Of a DNA stretch of 64,000 bases, positions 52,806 through 63,999 are shown piece after piece. The notes under the pieces are model-generated. The model was not told where the DNA came from, did not search any database, and worked only from the letters and a program-made list of their open reading frames with translations. Origin of the DNA: Rhizophagus clarus (taxonomy: Eukaryota; Glomeromycota; Glomeromycetes; Glomerales; Glomeraceae). The position numbers and the translations under genes are program-made. The stretch lies in NCBI GenBank assembly GCA_015698045.1, contig BLAL01000011.1, positions 932,501-996,500 of the forward strand, written 5' to 3'. Numbering within the stretch: the first letter of the stretch is position 1; every line of letters starts with the position of its first letter.

Positions 52806-52890
52806 AGTTTTCATAATTGTATTGTATGGTCACCAGATTTTTTGTACCCCAGTTTGATAAAAATCCAGTGATCATACAATTATGAAAACT
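52806..52890. repeat. 85-bp hairpin (foldback)
   Basis: The arms start with a perfect 15-bp inverted pair (AGTTTTCATAATTGT at the left, ACAATTATGAAAACT at the right) and continue imperfectly for about 20 more bases. It could be a foldback element or the end of a larger transposon that includes the downstream T-rich DNA. Confidence 0.65.
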
Positions 52891-53169
52891 ATTCTTTTTT
52901 TTTTAACAAGATTTTTTAAAACCTCTTTCAATAGATTGTTTTTTTATGTTCTGTAATTTTTTTTTTTTTTATGATTTTTTTATGTTTATTTTTTTTTTTA
53001 TAAATATAGCAATTTTTTTCGTCCAAACATATTTGGTTCTTTTATTTATTTTCTTAGTAACAGTTCTTGATAATGATTTATTGGCTTAAGCGGGCTTTGA
53101 AATCTTCAAAACTATTAGTGGAAGATAGAAAGAATTTTTTATTTTATTTTTTTATTTTTAATTTGGAAT

Positions 53170-53331
53170 ATTATTAACGTTAATGTTCCTTTTTCTTTTT
53201 CTTTTAGAAAAGGGTTGGATTTCGGTTTGGACAGTCCATAGACCTCGGAATTGTAAGTAAAAAGCGCGTTTTTAGATTTTTTGCTTCTCTTTTAATTTTG
53301 GAGCATTACTAACGCTCCTTTATTTTTTAAG
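53170..53331 (+). repeat. Isolated micro-exon/intron-like module
   Basis: A branch-like TATTAAC and a pyrimidine tract ending TTTTAG at 53207 precede a 45-nt exon-like block (53208-53252). Then come a GTAAGT donor, a TTACTAAC branch site and a TTTTTTAAG acceptor at 53331 (79-nt intron-like segment). The layout and some words (GGAATTG, GTAAGT followed by AAAAGCG) resemble the modules inside the hAT-like element at 28073-28620. No protein product can be supported. Confidence 0.4.
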
Positions 53332-54229
53332 AAGTAAGATTTTACTTTAGGCGGTACTTAATTATGAAGTAGGTGTTCTTATTGGAACTTTTTGTTTTAC
53401 TTTTAGCATTTAGTACATAGTATATGTATTGTTTACTATGAAATTTAATATTTATTGCATAAAAAACTACAAATATAAAACGAAAGTTATGAAGGTTTTT
53501 TATTTCAAATTTTTAATTTATTATTGTAAGTTTTATAATGATATATAAATTAGTACTTTATTATTACATGTAGTGTATTAACATTTTATTTAGGAGAATA
53601 AAGAAATAAGTGAAATTACAACAAAGAAGTCATAAAATAAAGAACAATTTTGAAGGATAATTACATTCCAGAGCTAAAGAACATGAAGATCAAGGGCAAC
53701 ATTAGTTATTTCACAATTTTTTTTTGGTAAAAATGGGTTATACAGGTATTACTAGCTAATTTTTAATAATAATTAATTTTATCAAATTCATACCATGATA
53801 TGTACGGAAGATCGTTTAATATATTGAATTCAAGAAAAACAAATGACAAACATTAAAGAAATATCAAAGAATAATTATATCCCAAAGTTAAAAACGAAAA
53901 ATCAAGGACAGCTTTAGAAGGTAATCATGTTGAATCAAATTTTTTGAAAAAATCAGCTTCGATTTTGGTGTCTTTTTTACGGGGTTTAAATATTTTTTTT
54001 TCTCTCTATCTTCGTTTATTTATCATTATTTATTTATTTCATTTTATTTTATTTTATTTATTTTTTTTTAAATAAATTTATTTTCATCACATATGCGATT
54101 CATAATTCACGCTACCTTATTACATGCCTTATTATTTAAAATTTTATAGATTCGATTAAATTTTTATTCCTTCTTTATTAATTATTATTATTATATTGTC
54201 AACAGAAAAAATAAAATAAAGAAAAACAA
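53332..54229. other. Intergenic DNA
   Basis: Two related segments near 53590-53720 and 53830-53940 (AAGAATAATTATATCCCAAAG-type words, GAAGATCAAGG) suggest a degenerate local duplication. No gene is seen. Confidence 0.35.
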
Positions 54230-54500
54230 AGTATTTTTAAAGAAATAAAAGTGAATATAGAAAAACTAAAAATAAGTGTAGAAAAATGAAAAAAGGGTGT
54301 AGAAAGAAACGAAAAAAATAATAAGTGTAAAAAAAAATGAAAAGAATAATGGATGTAGAGAAATAAAAAAAGAAAATATAAGGAAACGATAAAGTAGTAG
54401 AACGAAAAGTGAGTATAAAGTAATGAAAAAGAAGGTGTAAAGAAATGGAATAGAAGAATGGAAAGAAATAGTAAAAAAATTTGTTAGTATTGTTGCGGCA
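54230..54500. repeat. Purine-rich degenerate short tandem repeat
   Basis: Strand-biased A/G tract with repeats of the type GTGTAGAAAAATGAAAAA, spaced about 20-30 bp. The minus-strand open frame through it (Phe/Tyr/Leu-rich) is a composition artefact. Confidence 0.6.
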
Positions 54501-54576
54501 AAATAATACGTGACTAAAAAGTTCGGTTAAGTCACATGATTGAGGATCAATGTTTAAAATGTTAAATATGTTAAAT

Positions 54577-54592
54577 ATGTGCAATATATGCA
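54577..54592 (+). repeat. Target site copy 1 (ATGTGCAATATATGCA)
   Basis: 16-bp target duplication left of the truncated retroposon; identical to 54736-54751, and 14 bp match 55203-55216. Confidence 0.8.
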
Positions 54593-54735
54593 CTGACGTC
54601 CCTGCTGGCGGGGTTTAGATTTTACATGATGTAGTTAATAGTTATATTTTCATAGATTATAGGCTAGTTTTTCTACGATTTGTATTTTCACGAGTTGGTC
54701 TCTAACAATTAATAAATAAATAAATAAATAAATAA
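54593..54735 (+). mobile_element. 5'-truncated retroposon, related to 36050-36547
   Basis: A 143-bp block nearly identical to the 3' portion of the retroposon at 36050-36547 (from GTCCCTGCTGGCGGGGT through TTTTTCTACGATTTGTATTT to the tail), with an (AAAT)n tail and a perfect 16-bp target duplication. The 5' truncation with tail and duplication is the hallmark of target-primed reverse transcription. Confidence 0.82.
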
Positions 54736-54751
54736 ATGTGCAATATATGCA
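54736..54751 (+). repeat. Target site copy 2, shared by two retroposons
   Basis: Lies between the two elements and serves as right duplication of the first and left duplication of the second. Confidence 0.75.
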
Positions 54752-54986
54752 GACCTCGACAACTTGTGCAATCTTCTCCAAACCTTAATCAAGAAGATCG
54801 ACCCTAAATCACTGACTAGGAATTCATTTATATCTTCTTTTATTTTATAGGTACCAGTGTTAAAAGACGTCTAAACCACATTGCCACGGCCTGGATAAAT
54901 TTAGAATAGTCTTTTACTAACCCCTTTTTTTTCGTATCGTGTCATTTTTTACCCACTTTTGATAGGTTAAAACAGACCTCTATATA

Positions 54987-55031
<45 letters not shown>

Positions 55032-55202
55032 AGTATATAGAGCTCTATTCTGTCGGATTTTATTTCATTAACGGAGGTTAGGCCTGGGTTTCTTGGGTCA
55101 TGTTGTTTCATTACCAATATCTAGTTAGTTTTCCTTTTTTTATTAAGACTATCTTTTAACGTGTAATGTACATCACTATCTCGTCATTAAATAAATAAAT
55201 AG
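54752..55202 (+). mobile_element. Second retroposon at the same target site
   Basis: A 451-bp non-coding block ending in an (AAAT)n tail (ATTAAATAAATAAATAG) and followed by a third, slightly diverged copy of the target site (55203-55216). Inside, a 40-base A run (54989-55028) is flanked by inverted words CTCTATATACT and AGTATATAGAG, so the run sits in the loop of a potential hairpin. The tail type matches the first retroposon, but the body is unrelated. It may be a different SINE, or a composite of two. Confidence 0.6.
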
Positions 55203-55216
55203 ATGTGCAATATATG
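55203..55216 (+). repeat. Target site copy 3
   Basis: ATGTGCAATATATG follows the tail of the second retroposon. The next about 110 bp consists of short ATGTGCAATATATG-like words, so the original target was itself a short tandem repeat. Confidence 0.65.
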
Positions 55217-58200
55217 AACATATTAAACATATGCAATATATGCAATATGTGCAATATGTTTAATTTATTCAATATATTAGATATGTTAGATATATTAAAT
55301 ATGATAAATATTTTTAGTGGGATTCAGATAGCTATAAATGCGCGTATGCTTGCTCCGTTGTAAAAATTAATTAGATAGCATTTTTACGAATATTAGTAAA
55401 ATTGGTTTATTAATAAAAAGTTATCTCGTTGTTTGTTCGTCTTTTGACACTTTTTCTTGTAGTTGAATTTGTGAATCTTGATAGATTTTTTTTGTTGGTT
55501 TTTGTGTAACCTTCGCATTATTTAATTATCTTCTTTTATTTCATTTTTATTTACGTTTAAAAATAAACATTCCTTCTGCTACCACTACCATAAATACATA
55601 CCACTTATTTTCTATAAGCATCCAAAGAACTGCCATAACAGTATAAGAAACCAAAAGATTACTTTACCTTAATAATTGGTTCTATTATCCAAATCTTCAA
55701 GTTTCTTAGTTTTCTATAACCTCAGTTCAGGAAGTTGAATAATTTCAAAACGAGTAATGGAAAAATCTAAGGAAAATAAATAAATAAATAAGTTAGAAAT
55801 CAAATTTGAATAATAAATAAATTATGATGATGATTTATTCACAAAAGTTTTCTTTTCAATATAGTATATTATTATATTATTTAAATCAACTTATTAATCC
55901 TGGTGCGAAGCAATGGGTGACCGCTAGTATTTTTCTATTTTTTTCGGAGGATATCCGAAGATTGATCAATATTTAAATGATTCAAAATCAGTAACGCACA
56001 TACTCGCATGATTTTAAAAAAAAAATAACTTTTTTTTTTAAGAGAATTTCATTGAAGAATTTTTTTTAATTGGTAATTTTGTTAGAGAAATTTTTTCTTT
56101 AACAGAGGAGATTTTATTTTAATAAGAAAGAGATTTTTTTTTGATATAGCATTTCATTAGAGAATTATTTTTAATGGGGTTTTTTTTAATAGAAAGTTTT
56201 AGTTAAAACTTTTTAGTAAGGGAACATTTGTTCTTTGATGGGTTTCATCGGGAGGATCGGAATTTTTTTTCGATAATGTGAGTTTTTTTTTGATAGATTT
56301 TGGCCTTTGGTGATTACTATTTCATAAAAAGAATTTTTTTTTTACATTTTGCTGCAACAAATATTTAATTAAAAAATTTTTTTTTTACTAAAATTATTAA
56401 GAATGGTATAATCGTTTTCTTCGTTCTTATTAACAGTTAATAAAAACGGTTAAATCGGTTTTTAATTAATAGAAAAAATTCTATTTTACATTAAAACCGA
56501 CGATTAATAAAAAGAAACAAAAAAAAAACAATAATAAAAAAAAGTTAAAATGCGGTTTTAAACATCCTTTTAATTGTTTAATAAAAAAAATTGTTAAAAG
56601 GCATTTTAACATCTTTTTTTAGGCGTTTAATAAAACATCTTTTCTCGCCACATCGTCCTTTCACGGTTATAGATTATATGTTATGAATATTAAGCGTGAT
56701 TGAAGAGCAAGAAGGTCACCTGGAGGATAAGAACGTAGTTCCTAGAAGAATAAGAGAGTATAAACAAAAAAAAATGAAGTTGTCGATAAAAATATACATT
56801 ATTGTGCAGAAGAACACATGTCACTAGTACGTATGGAATTTTACTTCGTGCCTCCAGATAAATATGATAACCATAATAACTAGAGATTTTAGGAGATACC
56901 AAAATCGTGGGCCACAAATATTATCGATGGAAAACTCAAGTAGCTATTATTATAACATATAAGCAACGAGAAAAAGCCTCTGAATGGGATTATTAAGTCA
57001 AAATCTATAACGCTCTTCTAAATTAAGTCGCTGATTTTTTTCGTTTCATTAAAAGGTGTTTTTCTAAATTCTGAAAAATTATTAGGTTCTTGTCACATAA
57101 ACGTAGTTTATACGGCTTAGTACAAACAATTTCAGAAAACATTTGGTTGTGACATTTATTAACCCTTAACAGTTCATTCACTGATTCACATGTATCAATT
57201 ACTTTATTTCTTTGTTAGTTTTTCACCTATTACTGGCGTTAAAACTCTGTATCCAACATGTAAGCAAAAATGAAAATTGTTATGATCGTTTGATGTCATA
57301 ATTAGCATTTTTTATTAATAAATGCATTTATAAAACATATAACTCATTTCAGCAAAGATTTTTTTTCCCTACAGTAATTGTTATTATGTTCTTTGCGCCC
57401 GAATTTTATACAATGTATAGGATATCAAGCGATGTAACTAGAATACAATTTATTTTTCTTTCTTTATAATACTTCCTGATTTTTTCAAAGCATAATAATG
57501 AATGATCTGCAATTTCAAAATTTGTATTATATCTTTTTAATTAGCTTGAATTCCACTCTTTCATTTTCGTAAACATCTCCTAGATTGCTTCGATAGACAG
57601 GACTGTTTTCTTTCTTTACACCATGAATTTCGCTAAATTATCGGACAATATTACACGATGATGAAAAATTATAAAAAATGTCATAAAATCAAAAAAAAAA
57701 TATCAATTTATGAGATAGTTTACATTATTTATAAGCATATATTTGTATAGATTTATTATTATGGGATCTGTCCTGATTGGCCTGTTATATTACTTCACGA
57801 TAACGAAATGAATTAAATTAGATGCTACTTCTCGGTTACTTATCTCAACAGTAAATATAAAAACAACTATCTACTCCCCCATTAAATCATTCATCAGGCA
57901 TAGGCTTTTGGATCAAAGGTAGATACAACGATACTGATTATACATACAATAATATGATGACAAGGGATCGAATATTTTTGTGACTGTACAATTTTTCTTT
58001 AACAAATCACATGTCTTTGTATGAATAATTGGACAAGAAATAACACTGGCTATACTTTCAATCATTGGTAGCTATGTATTATTTGTTTCATTCTTAATAG
58101 CAAACCACCTTATTCTGTGTTATAATTTACAAAAATTAAAAAAAAAAATTTTGAGCATCAGTTATAACAATATTATTCCCGCTCCCATTAGCCATTATAT

Positions 58201-59419
58201 ATTTATTGTATGTTCCCTATACATCACGAAATTTTTAGGCAATTTAGTTCGAATCATATAATACCGCCTAGACTATCTTGGAAACACGTGAATGACCTTA
58301 CATGGATCCACATATATTATTAAAGGAACATGAGGATCGATACTATGCATTTCTTTACAGGGTATTTGAAAAGTATTGGAACTATTCAGATTCCACACAC
58401 TTTCATGATATATGACCCGTGGATTTTATACGGAAAAAAATTTCTGATGTATTTTCAATATTACTCACACTAATTTATTTAGTAATATTAGAAAATATCA
58501 TTTTTTTTTTAATTCATTCAATTATTTATTTATATATTTCGTGATTTGATCTTGCAAAAAATGTAATATTGTATAAAACTATGGTTACATTCTGTACGAT
58601 AGAAAAATAAAATGAATATGGCTAGCTTATAATTAAGTGAAAGAAATTTGCAAATTAGTGTAGGAATCATCAAAAGAACCGTTAAAAAGTATTATCTAGT
58701 ACCAGTTTATAATCTCCTAATATTACATTTAAGGTATGCTATTCATTCTTCAAATTACGCGAATATCAATCGAATTCATTGCTAAATTTGACGATGAATA
58801 TTTATTTATAAGAAGCAAGGCAGACGAAATTCACGTTTTTTGTAGAAATCGATAATGAATATACGCTAAATTCATAGTATTTCTATTTTCGGATTTTTCA
58901 GACAAGTTCAGCACACTAATTATTAATAATGATCTGACCAAAATTATCGCTCTCTTAATTCAGGCAGCGCTATGATTTTTGGCCCGAATTACTGCCGATC
59001 AATGATAATATAACAAAAAAATCATGTGATGCGAGAAATGACGAAAAATTTTTTTTTTTTTTTTTAGAGATGGTCACTTGTTCTGGAGTATCGGTAATCA
59101 AATTCTTTAGCACTTAGCGTGATTTGTTTCAACCATATTTAAGATTTCATGTTCAAAATTTTACTTTTTTTATCATTATGGACTTTTTTTTTTATGATTT
59201 ACATTGCATGTTATCGTTATTTTTCTTTATAGAAGTTCGTTAACCGAAGAAAAAAAAATAGTCGATCATAAAACATATATTCTAAACATAATGACGATAT
59301 AGTACAAAAATTCAAACAAACCGAAATGACATATGATCTTGTAAATGATTTGTCTATTATTTTTTGGTAGAGCGGTCTCTTCATTTTTTTATCATTAGTT
59401 TGAAATTCAGAGATAACCA
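55217..59419. other. Long gene-free stretch
   Basis: About 4.2 kb with no convincing gene. 55217-55310 continues the GCAATAT microrepeats. 56020-56650 is a T-rich degenerate region with repeated AGAGAATTTTTTT-like words and AAACGGTTAAA/TTTAACC-like inverted words. 58970-59070 resembles the TTTGGCCCGAATTA region near 13700. Otherwise AT-rich DNA. Confidence 0.4.
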
Positions 59420-59483
59420 GCTTCAGAATGCTCAGAATGCTCAGGTTGCTCAGGCTGCTCAAGCTGCTCGGGCCGTTCAAATT
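59420..59483. repeat. 9-bp minisatellite, about seven units
   Basis: Units are variants of GCTCAGAAT: GCTCAGAAT, GCTCAGGTT, GCTCAGGCT, GCTCAAGCT, GCTCGGGCC, GTTCAAATT. It is much richer in GC than its surroundings. The minus-strand frame over it would give a Ser/Leu repeat but has no other coding support. Confidence 0.8.
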
Positions 59484-61600
59484 ATTCGATTCAAGTTATG
59501 CCATTATCATAATTCTGGCCTAGATTTCATTTGTTGATCACGTGGCTATTAAATTTATATTACGTATTATTATTTCCATTTATATTGTCGAATGAATGAA
59601 TCATGAAAGATATTAGATATTATAAATACGTTATTTAATATGGTATAACCTATTTAGCCTTCCATTTTTGTCATATTAATATGTTTCAAATAAAAAGAAA
59701 ATGAAAACCGTAAAAGGAATAGCGTTCAAATTAACTGATATGCATGAATAATAATTATTCCGTAATTACTAATCTTAAAGGTAAGCATTTTTTTTATTTT
59801 AGTCAAAACTGATCCATTTACGGAGATAAAATGTTTCTTTGACGATTAATACAAATAAATAAAAATTAAATGATTATTACTAATATTTTGGAACGTTTTT
59901 TAACTCCGTATTTTTTACGCCAATTTCTCTTTTTGTGATTTAAAGAGTTAATTTTTAAAAATATATTGCATTACTTCATTTAGTATATTAGTAATTAATT
60001 GCGTCTGCATCTGCATCGGATTATTCGAACTTTTCAACCACGATTTTTATGCACCATAAAACTAAGTTTAATGAAAAAAAAAATATTCAAAAATTGGCAA
60101 ATAATTAAAAATATAAACGTATAATTGTGATATTTTTTTTGTGTAATGCAGGCCACCAACAGTAGAGTAAGCACCACTAAGAACTAATATCTTATGTTAT
60201 CTATCTATTATTAATGAAGATTGGGTTACTGATAAGCGTTAAAAGTTATGGCCCATAATAATAAATATTTAATAAATTCACTTATCTTTTAATCACATAC
60301 TTTGATTATTTCGCGAAATTTCTAATTGAAATATACCAATAGGAATTGATTATTTCTTATTTATTCATTTATGTAATATTTTAACTCCGTGTTTGCTCCA
60401 TAATTTCCGTTTATAAGATTTCAAATATTTGTTAAAACCTCATGCACTTTTTAAATAAATGAAAGGGATGTTCAAAATGGAAATAAATAAAACATAAATA
60501 AATAAATAAATGAATAATAAAAAACTAAAATAAATTAACTGCAAAAAAACAATCTAACTTGTGTTGTCAACTTATCAATGTCGCAAATTAGCGCACATCA
60601 CCCCAAGGAAATCGGTTTCTGCAAATCTGAAATTATTTACGATATTAGTGGTTTTCAGAAAAATTCTTGGGGAACTTTAGAAAAAAAGTGCTACACAAAG
60701 TTCTCACACTCACTATTATTAAGGAAACCGAGTTTTCTATAAAAACTTCTTAAATTGCTTATAATTGGCTCTTTCTTACATAATATTAAATTTGCAATCG
60801 ATTTCCTTTTGAAGTGGTACCCAGGAGTCGTACTAATTTGTAAACGGCAATAATTACCAATAAGCGTAATAGTTATACATTATATCCTGTCACAAATATT
60901 CAACAAAGCTGTATAATGAATCTTTTGATCTTACTGGGTGTTCTGAAAGGAAGTCTTCCATATACCTAAATTTCAAGACTTTGTAAGAATGTACTTATTG
61001 AAAATGTCCATAGTAATAAATAAGAACGTAGCAATTTTTGATTGTATAATAACTTAAGATTTAGCCACCCGAAACTAAAAAAAATTATCCAATAAAAATT
61101 TTTTCATTATGCCTTTTCTTATTGATGCAGTATTTACAGAGCGGGAATTGCCTTACAAATAGATGAAGGCTTTGCTATAAATAGTAATCAAACAATGAAA
61201 TTTGCATAATTACGCATAAGCCTCTTATTGTATTACCTAAACTAGTCAGATGAGATAAATTTTGCGCCCGGATGTATGATCGACACATAAATGAATGAAA
61301 AATGGTTAGCATCAAAATCCCGCAAAGACTTATCTAATATGTCTAATATGGGGGATTTAATTTTTTTTCAAGGGCGAGAGGAAATAATAACGCTGCTTAA
61401 ATCAAATGTATTTCATTAATTTTAATTTTCTAAATATTTTCCGACCAAAAAAATAGTGGTTGATTGCACACTTGCTAATAAAAAAAATTTTTCTTACGAT
61501 AAATTTCTCAGTAATTTTATGTAATAATTACTGTTCATAGTGTCATACCGCGTGACTACATAGTACCGTTAGTAATTAGTTCCGTCAAGTGCTAGTGATG
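59484..61600. other. Gene-free AT-rich stretch
   Basis: No gene, RNA gene or clear element recognised. Confidence 0.4.
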
Positions 61601-61658
61601 ATAATTTCTTGTACCGGATAATACACGCGATAAGTTCTTGTACCGGATAATACACTCG
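61601..61658 (+). repeat. Two tandem 29-bp units
   Basis: Two adjacent copies with the core TTCTTGTACCGGATAATACA (61601-61629 and 61630-61658), differing at two positions. Confidence 0.8.
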
Positions 61659-61721
61659 CACACGCTTTCCCTGCTTTTCTTTTTGTTCAATAATTTTATA
61701 CTATGGCTAAAAGAAGTTTTA

Positions 61722-62605
61722 ACCCACACTTCAACTTGTCCAATGTTATCTATTAATAAATTATTGGAATTATAATTTCGATTTACCTTCACTGACTGAC
61801 GTCAGCATCCATATATTTGTTACCTTCCGTATATTTGCAGGAGCAATGGTATATATCCAAATATTAGCTGTTAATCTTCTAATCAATTCTAACACTAATT
61901 TTTTTTTTTAAACATTATAAATGTCGAGTGATTTTAAAGATAAATCGGCAAACATACGAATATTCTGTGCCGCCCAGTGATAAAGTATAACACGAACTAT
62001 TGTCCAATAATACTTAACAAAGTTGGCACCTTGACCAATTGGAACAACTGGTTATAACAAATCGTGTTATTTACCAACTTGATCAAGAAATTTTATATGT
62101 GTCCAGTCAAAAAAAAAAGAAAAAAACAAAACTACTGAACATATAAAAAGGCTAACACGTTTTTTTCATACTTTAACATTAACTTGTATAATGCTATCTA
62201 TTAATAAATTAATGGAGAAATAATTTCAACTTTGACATCACCGATTAGCGTATATTTGTCACCATCTGTACATTTTCAAGAGTAATCCATAACTGAACAA
62301 ATATCATCTGTTAATATTCTGAATAATTCTAACACACTTAAGTTTTTTTTTAAAGAAAATTATGAGTGCCGAGTGGTATCGAAAAACATGCGAGTATTCT
62401 GTGCCATATAAGGGCATATGAATGTACATGTAGTTTCTAATTTTAGAAAAGCGACTAAAAATATGTCGCGAACCATTGTCTGATAAAGTTTGCAACAAAC
62501 TGGTTATATCGTGTGCTAATTGAATCAAGTAATGATAAATATGCCCAGTAAAATAGAATTTACTGAACGTATAAAATGTGACAACACCGTTTTTCATATA
62601 TATAA
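61722..62605. repeat. Degenerate tandem duplication of about 440 bp
   Basis: 61722-62165 and 62170-62605 are collinear: CTATCTATTAATAAATTA, GTATATTTG, TCTGTTAATATTCTGAATAA-type, AATTCTAACAC, GAATATTCTGTGCC, AACTGGTTATA and CTGAACATATAAAA occur in the same order. By eye, two thirds or more of positions agree, with indels. Short open frames occur on the minus strand in the second unit only, so I do not call a gene. Confidence 0.7.
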
Positions 62606-63103
62606 AAGTTTTGTGATACTTTCCAGTAAAAAATTGGATTTTTTTTTCCTTCTTAGTAAAAAATATATATACGTATATATATATTTCTTAATTTGTTGAC
62701 TGAAATTGAAATTCATCCTCAAATTGGAATTTGGAAAAAAAAAATGAACATCAAAACTCAATAAATTCCAACTTTTTAATTTTTATCTATGATTTCGAAT
62801 TTCAATTTCAAAATTCGATCCGAGTATTCTGATTACAGAAAACACACTAGAAGGATCGAAAAACTAACAATCTTTTATATCTCCGATAAAAATGATAAAA
62901 AAACTTCTATGGAGTGAAAAATGAGAAAAATCTCTGAAAATTTCATTTCTTGAAAAATCGAAATTTTTGAATTTTTTGACTCGCGCTCATTATTTTTTGT
63001 AAGATCTACATTACGCAAATTTCCAAAAAAGAAATTTTTTAATAATTTTGTATTACAAAAAACTTCCTTTTTAAAAATTTGTATAATGTAGATCTTTTTC
63101 TTC

Positions 63104-63148
<45 letters not shown>

Positions 63149-63243
63149 GACAAGGTGAAAATATTAATTTAAATATAATTTAATTTTTATTTACATACTA
63201 ATCAATAAAATACTGTTTTATAAACAATGTATTGTAAAATAAA
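62606..63243. other. Gene-free stretch with a 37-base T run
   Basis: Contains a T homopolymer at 63106-63142 and inverted words near 63000-63095 (GTAAGATCTACATTA and TAATGTAGATC-type, with TTTTTAAA arms) that could fold. This is the proximal 3' flank of copy J. Confidence 0.45.
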
Positions 63244-63999
63244 TTACTGTTTAAATCTTTTGCAACTAATTTCATTATTAATCCTCAGATTCCGTGAAGA
63301 TGCAATTCTTTCCCAAAATACTTCAAAATAATTATTAAATGTCTCTGTAATATCTGTATTATTTATAAAATTTTGATTATTTTGTAATTTTTCTAATATT
63401 CTAATCCATTCATTCCAATCTGAATCTTCATTCATGTCGTTATATCTTCTCTTATTAATATTTTGATTATTATGATTATTATTAACGGTTGGTCTGTTAA
63501 AATCATAATTTATAGAATATGGTAATTTATATTTTAATTCTAAACCAAATGTAATTGGCAAATTAATTTCAAAAAATGGTTTTATTATCTCTTCATCGTT
63601 TGCCATCGTTAAATATGGTAAATAATTTGCTTTAAATGGAATTCCCTCGTTACAAAATTCGAGGTAAATCGAACAAATGGCATTATATGCACATTTAGTA
63701 AGATGTTCCGGGATTTCTCTTTCAGGAATTTCCTGTGAGTTTAAATCTATCCATATTCTCGATTCCAATATATCATCAAAACATTGTTGTGTAATTTCGG
63801 AATTAGGTCCGAATTTTTTAAGTATCCAATAATATAAATTCGAATGAACTGATAACGACCTTATTTTTATCTTTTTTATCGAGCTGGTATTATGTCTAAA
63901 TCCTACTTTATAATGTTTCAGCGCATTTTTCAGAGCTTTTTCAGGTTGCTCGATTCTGTCATTTAAAAATTCCAATAAATCAATTTTTTTATGATTTCT
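63244..63999 (-). CDS. MQSL-family protein, copy J, C-terminal part (cut by window edge)
   Basis: The frame is open from the right edge (RNHKKIDLLEFLNDRIEQPE) to the stop at 63244, about 251 codons. It matches the C-terminal two fifths of the family: MRSLSVHSNLYYW-equivalent IRSLSVHSNLYYW, TQQCFDDILESRIWIDL, YNAICSIYLEFCNEGIPFKA and LPITFGLELKYKLPYSINY. A type I tail follows: NINKRRYNDMNED, WNEWIRILEKL, ITETFNNYFEVFWERI, ending in the basic CKRFKQ. The tail makes it closest to H. The N-terminal part lies outside the window, so whether the whole gene is intact cannot be judged. Confidence 0.82.
   Translation of the reverse strand, partial: RNHKKIDLLEFLNDRIEQPEKALKNALKHYKVGFRHNTSSIKKIKIRSLSVHSNLYYWILKKFGPNSEITQQCFDDILESRIWIDLNSQEIPEREIPEHLTKCAYNAICSIYLEFCNEGIPFKANYLPYLTMANDEEIIKPFFEINLPITFGLELKYKLPYSINYDFNRPTVNNNHNNQNINKRRYNDMNEDSDWNEWIRILEKLQNNQNFINNTDITETFNNYFEVFWERIASSRNLRINNEISCKRFKQ

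Noticed and set aside
54237..54593. 118-codon minus-strand open frame rich in Phe and Tyr
   Set aside because: Produced by the purine-rich tandem repeat on the opposite strand; no start context or motif.
56690..56917. 75-codon minus-strand open frame
   Set aside because: No family match, no paralogue in the window and no clear leader; codon composition is not distinct from background.
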